From Symsagittifera roscoffensis (taxonomy: Eukaryota > Xenacoelomorpha > Acoela > Convolutidae): a DNA stretch of 64,000 nucleotides. Position 1 is the first letter of the stretch. Every line of letters begins with the position of its first letter. The stretch lies in contig NC_087065.1 of the NCBI RefSeq assembly GCF_963678635.1, forward strand, positions 32,248,373 through 32,312,372. The letters run 5' to 3'. Positions 30,354 through 44,700 of the stretch are shown here, piece after piece. The notes below the pieces were generated by a model. The model searched no databases, was not told where the DNA came from, and saw only the letters and a program-made list of their open reading frames with translations. Both the position numbers and the translations under genes were made by a program.

Positions 30354-32794
30354 CTAAAAAAATGGTTGTTCTGAAAACGAAAATTCGTGTTGTGGGGTTG
30401 TTCATTTATTTGCTCATTTTTATCGTCCTTTTTGGATTGATGTGTTACTATATGGTGACTTGGGTTTTGCGTATATTTAGGTCTTGAAGATATAATATTT
30501 GTTAGCGCCTAATTTCGAAAATTTCGTGGTACTAATGATAATGGTTGGTTTTGATGTAGTTTTGGTACTTGTGGTGCTGTGGGTGTTGCATTTGTGTTGT
30601 TTTATGATTCGTCATTTGTATTTGGTGTAGTTGATTTTTTTTTTGGTGTTCTTTTATTTGTGCGTTTAAAAGTATTTCAATTATTGATGTAGAAAAAATT
30701 CTAAAAAATCCTGCAAAAAGTATACGTGCTACGCTTGCTTGTCTGTTTACTTGTGTATGTATAGCACATGTGTTATAGATTCAGAGAGAAAAGAGAGAAA
30801 AGAAATCGAATAAAATCAACAGAGAGAAAGGAAATCCAATAAAATTAAATATTGCGTATAAAATAGTCAACCTTTCTAAGATGTAGTAGGGCCATCCTAG
30901 AAAGGCTAAGTGTTGGTTTTTTCAAATTTGCAAAACTAAAAAAAATTAATTGCTGAAATATCTTGTGATCTATGATTTTCGCCATTTTGATAAATGTAGT
31001 CTTTGATGTCTTTAAAATATCCGCTGTAGTCTTGTGCGTAAATATCTGAAAAGCCTGGTGTTTCTGCAATTTTGCGTCGAGTTTGATCTATTGACTGTCA
31101 TTGTATTATGTCCATTTTTGTAAGTAGTTTCTGAAATTGTTATGTACGGATGTGGTGTTCTTTGTCTTATTTAGAATATATGGCGATCGATTGTAAATCG
31201 ATATAAGGGTTGCGTGCAATGGCTATAATACTTTCAGGTGAAAATTTTTTTAGTGGTTGCTTTAATTTTGGATATGGTTTGAGTAGATAGTATTTATGTT
31301 TGTCGGGATTTAGTTGTACAACGTTGTGGCTATTTTCTGATCCACATGGGACTGCTAAATCCCAAAAATAAGTACTTCGTGAAAGTGTATCAACAAAATG
31401 TACTTTGTTTTTGTAGAATATTGAGATTCTTTTATAGCATCTTTTGTCTTCGAAAACATATAAAGGTGATCTTTTTTGGTGCAAGTATTATATCATAAAA
31501 TGTTTCCTTCATAGTCAAGGAATTTTGATCACTTTCTGGATAAAAAATATCCTGCATATGGTATTTTTAGAACTGCTAATGCGAGTGATTGTAGATTTTG
31601 TGTTCTTTCAAGTTCACTTTATTGATGTTGTGTTTCTAATTCTGATAATGACATATCTTGAAAAATTCTGCTTATTGTGTTATCTAATTTCGTATCGAGG
31701 TGTATATCATAATGAATTGCGCCAAAATAAGTGTTGTTCATTAGTGATAATTCTTGTAAGCGTGGACTATCTTCATCTTGTGGTTTTATTTTTCCACCAA
31801 TGTTTCCTGTGTTTTCAAGGAGGTTTACTGGGATGTATGAGTTTCCATCATTTAGGGCATGATATGTTGCATGTGGGTTTTTTTTATGACTTTTCCAGTA
31901 TTCATGTCAAAACCTTGTTAATATTGAACAAGAATTTCGGAATATTGTGTTTTATAGAGTGGTTTAATGTATTTACATGCTAGTTCTGTTTCTGGATAAA
32001 TTTGGGAGCGTGTTGATTTATTTTCTACATTTTGAATGTTTCTGAATTTATAATTGATATGTATGATTTCTCCAGGGTTTACGTTTTCATAAGGATGGAC
32101 ACAACAAATTTTTTTTTATGGAATTCTAACATTCTGGCGTACATTTTTGCTACTTGAAATCTGTTACAAGTGTCTTCAGGAAACCACACAATTGGTGCTT
32201 GTGTCCGAGTAGTAGGATCACAATATCCTTGGTCTTTTTTGCAAGGGAGTCTGATTTCTTGGTAAATTATAGTGTCATCGTTTAGATCTCGGGTTAGTTG
32301 TACTTTTTCTAGTAGTATTTTCCAATCGAAAAACATTATTTCTTGATATCCTATATTTTTTGTGTCTGCTTTGCAGTTTGAGGGGTTGTTTGTTCCAATG
32401 TGTGGTATCCAATTTTTATCATGAAGGACATAAGTTAATCTTCCGTGTGCGCCGTTATTTGGGTAATTATCGTCTAGTCTTATGTGGCCTTGATATTTTT
32501 CAAGTTCTGCTTGGTGTGCGAAATCCGTGAAAAATTGGAAGTTTATTTTTTTCCTGTGTGTTTTTGTTCGATGTTATTCTTAATCTAAGATGTTCGTTCT
32601 TACAATCTTTAACTTTTATGATGTAAAAGTCTTTCGATTTTACTTTGATAGAAAGATTCTTGATCTAATCTATTTTTATTTCCGTTTGAGAATTGTGAAC
32701 AATGTACTTTCTTTTCGGAAAATGTTGCTGTGAATATAAATAAAAAATAAGTAAAAAGAAAGTGTTGAAATGTGAATATCTTTAGAATATACAT
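30354..32794 (-). pseudogene. envelope-like glycoprotein (element 2 copy, broken)
   Basis: Starts at ATG 32794 with a hydrophobic leader (MYILKIFTFQHFLF). Relative to element 1 about 190 nt are missing just after the leader, so it runs directly into TATFSEKKVHCSQ. The piece 32336-32079 covers the next part of the ectodomain and 31484-31167 holds CYKRISIFYKN and VHFVDTLSR. A 29-bp tandem duplication (units at 30792 and 30821) lies in the membrane-anchor region. The reading frame is broken many times, and it ends at the stop 30356-30354. The similarity to chuvirus-type glycoproteins is from memory and not tested. Confidence 0.65.
30792..30849. repeat. 29-bp tandem duplication in env anchor region
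   Basis: AGAGAGAAAAGAAATC and AGAGAGAAAGGAAATC start two 29-bp units at 30792 and 30821. Element 1 has a single unit at this point. Confidence 0.75.
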
Positions 32795-33915
32795 GTGTAT
32801 GATAATTCTGAATACGGGTTAAAAACATTTATGTATCCGATTGTCTTTTTGATATATCTATCGTATTTGTAGATTATTTCCGTTGTTATAAATGGGGGAG
32901 GCAAAGATTGAGCTGTTATATTTGGAGGGGCTAGTAAAAATGGGTGTTGAACGATATTGTTTAGTCATACTGTAATTTTGAATTTGAGTGTTAGACTATT
33001 TTGTTGGAGTATTTGTATGTTATGTTCTTGTTTATCTTGGTGGATATCGTGTCTTTATTGTAATTTGTTTAGTGCCCCGTTGTGTAATCTGCTACTTTCT
33101 TTATGTTGACCAAATAATGGAGGAGGTGCTACGAATGTATTGCAATCTAATTGTAGGGGTGTATTATTAGATGATTGTTCTTGGTATCTAGAATCAAGAT
33201 TTTTAGGAAAGTTTAGGGGGAAATGTTGGTGATATTTGACTCAGAGAAGGTGTTGAGGGAAGGGAAAAAGTTTCTGGTAATGTCGATAGTGTTGTATCAG
33301 ATGAAACGTCAATTGGGTCGTTTACTAAATTTAGTTCACCTTGAGCGTAGGTGTGTGTCGTCCAATATGGAAGACGCTCTAAAGTTGCTGGGGGATTAAA
33401 AGGGTTTTCTCGAATTTGTTCCGATGTGGGAGTTGAGCCTAAGTAATCTGATGGTATATTTGAAGTGCTTTGTTGTGAAGCAATTTGGGGAGTATCTAGA
33501 AGTGTGCTACTAGAAAGGTCTAAAGGATTTGGCGTTGGTGACTGAGGTATAAAAATATGAATTCTGGGAGTTTGAAAATTTCTTTTACGTCTCGGTTGTA
33601 TAATTTGTCTATTTATTTTAAGTGGTGTAGTTTAGTTTTGACTTATGTGTCGTACTTTATCAAGATCTTGTTGGAGAGGGGGTTATATGTTATATGTTGG
33701 TTCGTATTGTGGTTCGCTCAAAGGTTTGTGGCGAACGACTGGTTCTAATGGTTCAGATAATCGTAATTGTCTTTCTTCAAACGTGTATGGAATATCTTGA
33801 AGAGAAATTCGTGTTGATGATTGGAGATTTTGAGTATTTGTTGGCGTTATTGGAGATTCTTGGGATGTTGTGGGGAGTGGTGTGGGTGTTGCTGATTAGC
33901 AATTTTGAAAAGTTT
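32782..33915 (-). pseudogene. ORFx, Ser/Pro-rich protein upstream of env (element 2 copy, broken)
   Basis: Second copy of 12806-13930. C-terminal blocks are CNTFVAPPPLFGQHKESSR, HNIQILQQN, LNNIVQHPF, PPNITAQSLPP, FITTEIIYKYDRYIKKT and NPYSELSYTCIF, with the stop TAA at 32784-32782. The env ATG is at 32794, so the two frames overlap by 13 nt (ATGTATATTCTAA), the same geometry as in element 1. There are several stops upstream. Not recognised as a known domain. Confidence 0.6.
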
Positions 33916-33929
33916 TCTAAGTGAATTTT

Positions 33930-35043
33930 TTATGAAGAAAATTTATGTTTGTTGTAATATTCTTCAATAAAAGAATAAATAAAATTGTTGCTTATGCGAA
34001 TGTGATGATTGCTTATTTCATACAATTGCACATCGTCAGTATGATTGATGTCAAAATGTTGGGAAAATTATGAAGAGTAGAAAAACATCGGTTCTATTAA
34101 ATAGGTGTTGAAACATTTAAATAGTTATTGAATTATCGTACCTGTAGAGGTGATCAAGGATTTTGGCAAGGTTAAAATAGATTTGAAATAGGGAATAAAA
34201 AATTAGAAAAAGGTCGCAAAAAATATTAGGAGGATTATTAGAGTTTCTAAAATATCGGCTAAAAATATTTTAAAAACATTGTAAAATGAAATAAAGTTTT
34301 ATGAAAAGGTTTGAAAATAGCTGTTTAAATTTGTGTTGATCGTCGCAGAAAGAACCATTTAAGAAATTATTCGTTCTGTCGAATTATTTTTCATTTTTTG
34401 AGGCTAAATTTGGTTTCATTTTTCGATAAGGTCGGATTATTTATTGGTTTTTTGACAAGTGGGTTGAATTTTGTCAATTGTTTTGAGGGGAAATTTTATG
34501 GTATCGGAAAGCTCTTCCTAGTTTTTTTTTATTTATTGGATAATTGGAGGTGTCTAAGAAACTTTTGTACTTTAGCCTAAATGATCGTGTGCATTTTGAT
34601 CTTTAGGCTAATTTAATATTTTTCTTGGGGGTTTTTTGAAGTCTGAGTTGAAAAAATATTGTTGATCTTTGTTCTACTTGATAGGGGAGGGTTTTGATAT
34701 TGAGATTTTCCTTAATTCAGTTGTCAGATTGTAGCGGTTTGCTTTTTTTTGACCTGGAGGTCTTGAAGTTATAGTTATAGATACGCCTGAAGTTTAATAT
34801 TTGTTGGCTAACAAAGTCGTGACGTTAAAAAGATGTGATGATTCAGAAAGATTTCTATTGGCTGAATTTGAATTAGAATTGTTCAAGTGGTTTTTCAGCA
34901 TGATTATGAGAAAATTTACTATGTTCAAAATGATTTAAAAGAGGTGAAAATGTTAAATAAAATTAAAGTGGTTTTTGAAGTTTGACTTTCTTTATTACTT
35001 TAGATTGTGAAATGATTGTTTTAAAATTTTTTCGTGGCTGATT
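33930..35043. other. 1.1-kb AT-rich gap between pol and ORFx
   Basis: No coding similarity on either strand. In a retroelement with separate downstream genes a subgenomic or spliced message would be expected to begin its coding part after such a gap; no splice site can be assigned. Confidence 0.5.
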
Positions 35044-37740
35044 TCAAAATCGTGATGATTCTCTATGTTCAGATTTTTCTTTTTGATTCTGCGGTAGAAT
35101 TTTTGCTATCAATTTTCGATTTTTCTTTTCTTTTTGAGATGTTTTAGTTTCTAATTTAGGAGGTGGTTGATGAACTAATTCTTTTTGTTGGGGTGGTTTT
35201 GAGTTCGGATATGTGTTAGCGTTTTGATTTTGTTTAACGTCTGAATTGTTTTGAATAATTTTTAATTCTGTAAAAGAATATAATTGGGTTACTTCGCGGA
35301 GTGCGTACTCTTTCGGGTAATAGGGTAGTAGATTATTTCGATGTAGAACAATTTCTTTGTTGTTTAATTCTATAAGTTTGTATGTTAATCAGTAGGTTTA
35401 TCAATTATTTGGTAGGATCCTTTTCGGAGTGGTTGTAATTTTTTAGAAAATCCTTCTTGTGTTATAAAATTTGGAATTAAAGCAAATGTTCCTACTTTTA
35501 AGTCTGTCGCTGGTGTGAATCGTGAATTGATTTCGTGGTAAATTATAACATATTGAATCTTTATTTGGTTGAAAATAACCTTGTGTGTTTTCAGAGGCAT
35601 TTGCTGTAAACATTATCGGTGTTACGTGGTTTTTGGTTAAATATTATTTCGTATGGTGACATTCCTAATGTTGTTGTAATTTGTGAATTATAGGATGAGG
35701 GAAAAATTTTACATCTGTTGGCCATTCAGTGTATCGTGTGTCATTTCCATTAATGATACATCTGAGATATTCTTGTAATGAATAGTTCATACCTTCGACC
35801 AACCCATTTGTCCATGATGCATGAGTTGTACGTGGTTTATGTTGAATATTATAAAGGTGGCATAGTGTAATAGTTTCGTTATTAATAAACTCAGTGCCAT
35901 TGACTGTGACTAGTTTTTCGGGTAATCCGAATTTTGCTATCCAGTGTTCGTTGAGTGTTGTATATGCATAATACGAATTACAAAGGGGTACTGAGTTGAG
36001 TGCTACGTAGTGTGTAATTGCGTCAACAATGACCCTTATAATTGAGTTTCCTTCGGAGAATGGTGATATTGGTCCTTTGTTATGAAATGAGATTCTATGA
36101 TTGAAATATAAACTTTGTTTTTTAAAATCTTGTTTTTCTGCAATTTGTTTTTGATTTGGATAGGGTTTATTTAACTGGCATCTTACATATTCGCTGCATA
36201 ATACTTAATCCAAATATAGCATTTGAAAAAAAAATAGTTTGAATAAAATTGGAGTATGTTTTCTCTGACCCTGAGTGTCCCTTAGTGTGTAGGGTATGTA
36301 AAGTATTGAAAGCTATTAACATCATAAATAAGGCAAGGCAAGGTACTTTGAGATCAGGTGTTTGGTATTCTAAAATATCTGTACTTTCGTTTATAGAGTT
36401 ATTGTTAAATTTTTTGAAATATCTAACAAATGTTTTGTTTCCTAGGTTTGTGGTATCAGCTTTAGTTGGTTTTTTTTATATTTGTGCCAAGATTTTAGTT
36501 GTCTAACGACTGGAACAAGATATTTATATTTTTGTAGTAGTTCTAGTGTAATTTTTACTGTAGTTGGTAGAAAAAAACTTTCAATTTCTATCTTTGATAG
36601 GGTTACTGTGTAAAGTGCGTCATTAAAAACTTGATCTATCGTGTAATTTGAATCGTTTTTTAAAACGCCTGATAAATTTATTTTATCAGTTACATTTTTT
36701 TTCTACTAAACGAAATAAATCTTTTTTACGTGGTTGCTGTCTAATTTGATTTTTTTGAGTTTTGTTTTTGATTCAAATTGAGCATGGAATTGGTTTAAAT
36801 GAAGATGTTACCTAGTAAATTATCTTCATACTGATTGTTTTGACAATCTAAATATAGTGGAAATTGTTGTAGATTGTTTTGTTGTGATTGATCTACGTCA
36901 GTTTTCACTGCATATTTACATTCTAATCGTGGTGAGGTTTCATCTTTTGCGAGAAAAAATTTAATATTTTGTGGTGTTTCAACGGTTGTTTTTCTTGTTA
37001 GCAATTCAGGTGGTGTAATCCTTCTAAGAGTATCGGGTAATGAAAGGTTTTTTCATGCTGTCCATACTATGTGTAAGTTGGGAAATTTAATTAAATTTAA
37101 TTGAAATCTGTAAACGCTATGGTTTGGGTTCGATTTCAGCGTGAATAGAAATATTATGGGTTTAAGATCTGTAAATAAAAATGCTGGATGTTTTGATCCA
37201 AGTATTGAAAATTCATACTCTGTAAGAGTATATATTACGGCTGTGCATTGTCTCATAAGAGTAGAGAGTCTTAATTCAGCTTGTGTAATTACACGAGAAT
37301 TTGCTGATCTAAAACTCATTTTATTTGTTCCAATGTGAGATTGTAAAAAAGCTGCACCGATGCCAAAGTTTGAAGCATCGCACATTGCATAATATGGTTG
37401 ACTGGGATCTGGAATTTAGTTTGAAATTTGTTCCGTGAAAAGTTTTTTGATTTCTTGAATTCGCGTTTGTTGTTCTAAAAATAAAATAGAATGGTTTTAA
37501 GTATAATTGAATTTTATAGACATATTCACTTAAGAAAGTTAACATTCCATAAAATTCTTGGATTTTCTTTCTGTTAGATGGTGGTTGAAGTTTTTGGATT
37601 GCATCTATGCGTAGTTTTGATGGGGTTATAGTGTTTTTTTTTCTATAATGTGTCCGAGAAATTTTACGCGCGTTGAGAAAAAGGTAAATATTTGGGGATG
37701 CGTTCATGTTTTCGTTTTGCAATGTTTGGTGCGTACTTTT
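35044..37740 (-). pseudogene. pol unit A: RT end, RNase H, integrase, C-terminal tail
   Basis: Minus strand. The RT connection at 37722-37321 has KIQEFYGMLTFLSEYVYK. The RNase H at 37385-37053 has CDASNFGIGAAFLQSH and LFTDLKPIIFLF. The integrase zinc region near 36.2 kb is degraded (SEYVRCQLNKPYPNQ). The core keeps the first Asp in VDAITHYVAL (codon 36024-36022) and the Glu in NGLVEGMN (35796-35794), but the second Asp of TDNGTEF is Val (35904-35902). The tail is Lys/Gln/Pro-rich and ends at TGA 35046-35044. The unit lacks the RT catalytic part. The junction with unit B near 37740 carries a repeated TTTGGTGCGTAC. Confidence 0.8.
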
Positions 37741-37744
37741 TTGA

Positions 37745-40700
37745 GCATAATTTGGTGCGTACTCTTTTGGGTAACAGGGTAGTAGATTATTTCGACGTTG
37801 AACAAATTCTCTTTTGTTTAAATCTATAAACTTGCATGTTACATTAGTTGGTTTATCAATTATTTGGTAGGTTCCTTTTCAGAGTGGTTGTAATTTTTTT
37901 GGGAATTCCTTTTTATGTTATAAAATTTCGAATTAAAACAAACGTTCCTACTTTTAAGTCTGTGGCTGGTGTGAATCGTGAACTGATTTCGGTATTTATA
38001 TTTTGTCTTTGTAACAATTTTTTCGTTACTTTTTGATAAATTTTATTGTGTTTTTTATTTCTTTTTAAAATCCATTCGGTATGTGTACCGGAATCCAATT
38101 TTAAAATTTGTGGATGATGAAAGTGGTCTTCACTGAGGGTATATAGTCGTAAATTATAACATATCGAATCTTTATTCGGTTGACAATAGCCTTGTGTGTT
38201 TTTAGAGGCGTTTGCTGTAAACATTATCGGTTTTCGTGGTTTTTGGTTAAAAACTATTTCGTATGGTGACATTCCTAATGTTTTTGTAATATGTGAATTT
38301 GTGAATGAACGATTCATACCTTCGACTAACCCATTTTTCCAAGGTGCATGAGATGTACGTGGTTTGTTTTGAATCTTATATAGGTGGCATAGTGTAATAA
38401 TTTCGTTATTAGAAAACTCAGTGTCATTGTCTGTGACTAGTTTTTCGGGTAATCTGAATTTTGCTATCCTATGATCGTAGAGTGTTGTATATGCATGATA
38501 AGCATTACAAGGGGGTACTGAGTTGAGTGAATATTGAATCGGACTAAATGTAGATGTACTTACCAAATCAACTTCAAAGTGGTTGTTTTGACAATCTAAA
38601 TATAGTGGAAAGAGTTGTAGATTGTTTATTTGTGATTGATCGTTGCCAGTTTATACTGCATATTTACATTCTAATCGTGGTGAGGTTTCATCTTTCGCAA
38701 GAAAAAATTTAATGTTTTGTGGTATTTCAACTGTTGTTTTTCTTGTTACCAATTCAGGTAGTGTATTCCTACAAAGTATGTCGGGTAATGCAAGGTTTTT
38801 TTGTGCTGTCCATACTATGTGTAAGTTAGGAAATTTCATTAAAATTAATTGAAACCTGTAAAATCTTTGGTTTGGGTTCGATTTCTGCGTGAACAGAAAA
38901 ATTATGGGTTTGTTGGATGTTTTGATGAAGTATTAAAATTCATACTCTGTAAGAGTATATATTATGGCTGTGCATTCTCTCATAAGAGTAGAGAGTCTTA
39001 AATCAGCTTGTATAAATTTACGAGAATTTGCTGATATGAGATTCATTTTGTTTGTTCCATTGTGAGATTGTAAAAGTGCTGCACCGATGCCAAAGTTTGA
39101 AGCATCGGACTTTGCATAAAAATGTTGATTGGAATCTGGAAGTTTGTTTGAAAATTATTCTGTTAAAAGTTTTTTGATTTCTTGAATTTGTGTTTCGTGT
39201 TCTCTTGTCCATTCAAAAATATTTTGTTGTCTGAGAATTTTATAGAGTGGTTTCAAGTATAATTGCATTTTAAAGACATATTTACTTAAGAAGTTTTACA
39301 TTTCGAGAAATTCTTGGATTTTTTTTTCTGTTAGATGGTGGTTGAAGTGTTTGGATTGCACCTATGCGTGATTTTGATGTGGATATATTGTTGTTTTCTA
39401 TATTGTGTCCAAGAAATTTTACGCGTGTTAAGAAAAAATGTCATTAATCTGGGACTGCGTTCATGTTTTCGTTTTGCATTATTTAGTGATTTTTCTGTAA
39501 GACTTTTCTGGTCTGTGAATGCATAAAAACATCGTCTAAATATGTAATTGCTGTTTTCTTGAGTATGAGTGGTGTGAAAATTTTTTTCATGAATGCTGAG
39601 AAACATGCTGGTCCTATGGATATGCCATGAAATCATCTGTTGACTTCATATTGTTGATTTCCGGTAAAAAAAATTGTGTTAATCGTCGTGATTGTTCATT
39701 TAATGGCAATTGGTTATAAGCACTATTCATATCTGCTGTTGTAAAATATTTAACGTTTATTTTTATTAGAATTACGTGAAATGGTTCAATGGGCCAATTA
39801 CATTTATGTTCATCAATAAGTGAACTGAAATATCTAGCATCTAGAACTATTTTTAATGATTCTCCTTTGGCTAGAATAATAACAGGGTTGATAAAAGTGT
39901 TTCCTTTGCTCTTCTTCTTTGCTTACTGCAGAAGTGATTTCATATTGCTCTAGTATGTCAAGTAATCTATTAACTTTATCGTGTAAATGGATTGGTAATT
40001 TGCTTGCTCTTTGTTTTTTGAAAACTGCTTGAGGTTTCAAAGGTAGGTGTAGTGGTGAATTTACTTTTCCAACGTCGAATTCAGATGTTGCATGAATTTT
40101 TGGGTATTTTTGTAGTATATTGGCTAACTGTTCAAATTCATTTTGTGTTATCTGAGAATGTTGAAAATTGAACATTGTCAAGAATTTTTGTTGTTCTTCT
40201 GTAAATTTTGATATTTTAAATGTTGGTTTAAAATAAGGTGTTTTTGTGAAGTAGTCTGTATTTTTTTTTTCATTATTTATTTCATTATTTATCGACAATT
40301 TTTCGTCCAGAATCGTTGATTGGCATATATCTAATAGTTGTAATATATTATTTACACTATACGCTACTTCTTTTATGGTAGAAGTTGTTGCGTTAGTTTC
40401 ACAGTATCCGAAAGACAATATCCTAAAAATCCTAGAGGTAGGGTTATTTTATATGGTGAATTTTTGTAGACATGTAGGGAGATGATGTCTGAGTTTGAGT
40501 TTTTCATGTAATTGATTGATGAAATTTTTACTCAAAAAACTTATGAATTGGTCTAAATCCAAAATCAGACATATAGAGACGTTGCCTGTCTTGATTGTTG
40601 TCATATTGATGAACTTGTTTGATCGGGAGTTCATAAATGTAACCTGAGAGTGGTTTTAGTTGTTTTCGTTCTTTATTTTTTAAAATAGGGTAATTTTTTG

Positions 40701-41760
40701 AAAAAAAAATGGTGGTTGTTTATTCATTCTTTGAAAGAATGTTAGAGCGGTGTTATGCATTCTGTATATTTATCTCTTATATTATTTTTGATGTCTAATA
40801 AATTGATAGTTGGTATATATTTAGTAATAAATGGAATTCCAATGATATTGTGTTTTATATCTGTGATATGGAAGGTTTGCTTAAATGGTTTTTTTAATAG
40901 TTTGTTTTGTTTCGTTGTTTTAGTGGGAACAAGGAAAAGTTAAATTTTTCTGTAGTTTGTTAAAGTTGAGCCTTTTACTGTTGCTAGTCTGCTGGCCGTC
41001 TTCAAAGGTATCAGTTTTGGATGTTAAATATGATTTCATTCCATTCCAGGTAGGAATGTTGATGATAAATGATTTTGCTCTGGAACCTATTAAAAAATCA
41101 ATTTCAAGATCTGGTGGTTGAAATTATTTACTTTTTGGACTTTCTAAGAGAAATGGTATTGTCCAATTTTTTCTCTTGGTGGTTCCTTTGGTACGTTTTG
41201 ATAGATGTGATTTGTACTAGAGCATGGTACAGGTTCTTTTATAGGTTCGGTTAATGTCGTTAATTCTTCTCTTATTTGCTCTATTGATTTGTTATTATTT
41301 CTAGGTGTTGTGTAATACTTTAAAAGAAAGTTTGTATGATTTTCATAGATATGTGAATGAAATGGTTGTTCATAGTTAAGAGGTTCGTAGTTATTTTCAA
41401 CTTTTATCAAGTTAATTGAGATTGTATTTTCTGTACCGCTTTCATTGTCTGTGGATTCGCACTTGATGTGATTTAGTTGCAATTCGTAACTTTCTGTATT
41501 ATCAGTACCAGGGGGTCTGAAATGACTTCTTCAGTTTGTTTGTACTTGATTTATTTGTCTTTGATGTTTTGGTGTACTGCTTCTATATTTGTTTTGAGAA
41601 TCTGGATAACGCGAGTTATTTCTATGTGGTGATTGAGAGTAAATTCTTTGTCTAATGTTATTGTTCGAATATCTAATTTGTGAGTTATCGCGTGATCTGT
41701 TTCGATAGTTCTTTTAATTAGATCTTTGATAATTTGATCTGTTGTTAGAGTAATCTCAGA
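37745..41760 (-). pseudogene. pol unit B: protease (dead), RT with YLDD, RNase H, truncated integrase
   Basis: Minus strand. The region upstream of protease is at 41482-41144. The protease motif is GSRA instead of DSGA (41087-41076). The RT N-terminal block is at 40418-39834 (KQRASKLPIHLHDKVNRLLD). The catalytic motif TYLDDVFYAF is intact at 39542-39531. RNase H runs at 39212-38651, where the TDLKP block has been lost. Integrase at 38566-37913 starts in the middle (SLNSVPPCNAYHAYTT), lacks zinc finger and first Asp, and has TDNDTEF. The junction near 38570 that removed the front of integrase is shared with unit C, so B and C arose by duplication of one defective pol. Confidence 0.8.
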
Positions 41761-41764
41761 CATT

Positions 41765-44700
41765 GTCTGGTGTGAATCGTGAATCGTGAACTGATTTCGA
41801 TATTTATCCTAAAAGTCCAAGAGGTTTTCTATATGCCTTCTTGTTAGCATATCTGCTGGTGTGAATCGTGAATTGATTTCGGCATTTATATTTTGTCTTT
41901 GTAACAATTTTTTCGTTGCTTTTTGTTAAATTTCAATTTGCTTTTTATCTCTTTTTAAAATCCATTCGGTATGTGTACCGGAATGCAATTTTAAAAATTG
42001 TGGATGATGAAAATGGTCTTCATCGTGGGTATGTAGTCGTAAAATATAACATATTGAATCTTTATTCAGTTGACAATAGCCTTGTGTGTTTTTAGAGGCG
42101 TTTGCTGTAAACATTATCGGTTTTCGTGTTTTTTGGTTAAATACTGTTTCGTATGGTGACATTCCTAATGTTGTTGTAATATGTGAATTTGTGAATGAAC
42201 GGTTCATACCTTCGACTAACCCATTTGTCCAAGGTGCATGAGATGTACGTGGTTTATGTTGAATATTATATAGGTGGCATAGTGTAATAATTTCGTAATT
42301 AATAAACTCAGTGCCATTGTCTGTGACTAGTTTTTCGCGTAATCCGAATTTTGCTATCCAATGATCGTAGAGTGTTGTATATGCATAATAAGCATTACAA
42401 GGGGGTACTGAGTTGAGTGAATATTGAATCGGCCCAAATGTACATGTACTTACCAAATCAACTTCAATCTTTGACAATCTAAATATAGTGGAAAGTGTTG
42501 TAGATTGTTTATTTGTGATTGATCTATGTCAGTTTTTACTGCATATTTACATTCTAATCGTAGTGAGGTTTCATCTTTCGCAAAAAAGAATTTAATGTTT
42601 TGTGGTATTTCAACTAATGTTTTTCTTGTTAGCAATTCAGGTGGTGTATTCCTACAAAGTGTATCGGTTAATGCAAGGTTTTTTTGTGCTGTCCACACTA
42701 TGTGTAAGTTGAGAAATTTCATTAAAATTAATTGAAACCTGTAAAATCTATGGTTTGGGTTCGATTTCTGCGTGAACAGAAATATTATGGGTTTGTTGGT
42801 TGTTTTGATTAAGTATTAAAAATTCCTACTCTGTGAGAGTATATATTATGGATGTGCATTCTCTCAAAAGAGTAGAGAGTCTTAATTCAGCTTGTGTAAA
42901 TACAGGAGAATTTGCTGATATGAGATTCATTTTATTTGATCCATTGTGAGAATGTAAAAGTGCTGCACCGCTGCCAAAGTTTGAAGCATTGCACGTTGCA
43001 TAAAATGGTTGATTGGGATCTGGTAGTTTGTTTGAAAATTATTCTGTGAAAAGTTTTTTGGTTTCTTGAATTTTTGTTTCGTGTTCTCTTGTCCATTCAA
43101 AACTATTTTGTTGTCTGAGAATGTTATAGAATGGTTTTAAGTATAATTGCATTTTATAGACATATTTACAGACATATTAAACCAATATTTTAAATGTTGG
43201 TTTAAAATAAGGTGTTTTTGTGAAGTACTCTGTATTTCTGTTGTTCATTCAAAATTATTTTGTTGTCTGAGAATGTTATAGAATGGTTTTAAGTATAATT
43301 GCATTTTATAGACATATTTACCTAAGAAGTTTAACATTCCAAGAATTCTTGGATTTTCTTTCTGTTAGATGGTGGTTGAAGTTTTTGGATTGCACCTATG
43401 CGTGATTTTGATGGGGATTTATTGTTTTTTTTCTATATAGTGTCCAAGAAATTTTTCTGCGTGTTAAAAAAAATGTGATTTATCTGGGATTGCGTTCATG
43501 TTTTCGTTTCGCAATATTTGGTGATATTTCTGTAAAAATTTTCTGGTCTGTGAATGCATAAAAACAACGTCTAATTATGTATTGCTTTTTTCTTGAGTAT
43601 GAGTGGTGTGAAAATTTTATTCATGAATGCTGAGAAATATGCTGGTCCTATGGATATGCCATAGAATAATCTATTGATTTCCGGTAAAAAAAATTGTTTT
43701 AATCGTCGTGATTGTTCATCTAATGGCATTTGGTTATATGCACTATTCATATCTGCTGTTTTGGAATATTTAACGTTTGTTTTTGTTAGAATTACGTGAA
43801 ATGATTTAATGGGCCAATTACATTTATATTCATCAATAAGTGAACTGAAATATCTAGCATCTAGAACTATTTTTAATGATTCTCCTTTGGCTAGAATATT
43901 AACAGGGTTGATAAAAGTGTTTCCTTTTGGCTGTTCTTCTTAGTTTAGTGCAGAAATGATTTCATATTGCTCTAGTATGTCAAGTAATCTATTAACTTTA
44001 TCGTGTAAATGGATTGGTAATTTGCTTGCTCTTTGTTTTTTGAAAAATGCATGAGATTTCAAAGGTAGGTGTAGTGGTGAATTTACTTTTCCAACGTCGA
44101 ATTTAGATGTGGCATGAACTTTTGGGTATCGTAGTAGTAAATCGGTTAACTGTTCAAATTCATTTTATGTTATCTGAGAATGTTGAAAATTGAACATTGT
44201 CAAGAATTTTTGCTGTTCTTCTGTAAATTTTGATATTCTAAATGTTGGTTTAAAAAAAGGTGTTTTTGTGAAGTAGTCTGTATTTCTTTTTTCATTACTT
44301 ATTTCATTATTTATCGACAATTATTCGTCAATTATCTATCTAATAGTTGTAATATTTTATTTACACTATACGCTACTTCTTTTGTGGGAGAAGTTGTTGC
44401 GTTAGTTTCACAGTATCCTAAAAGCAATGTCCTAGAAATCCTAGAGGTAGGGTTATTTTATATGGTGAATTTTTGTAGACATGTAAGGAGATGATGTCTG
44501 AGTTCGGATTTTTCATTGATTTGATAGATGAAATTTTTACTCATAAAAACTTATGAATTGGTCTAAATCCAAGGTCAGACATTTAGGGATGTTGTCTGTC
44601 TTGACTTTTGTCATATTGATGAACTTGTTTGTTCGGGAATTCATAAATGTAACCTGAGAGTGGTTTTAGTTGTTTTCGTTCTTTATTTTTTAAAATAGGG

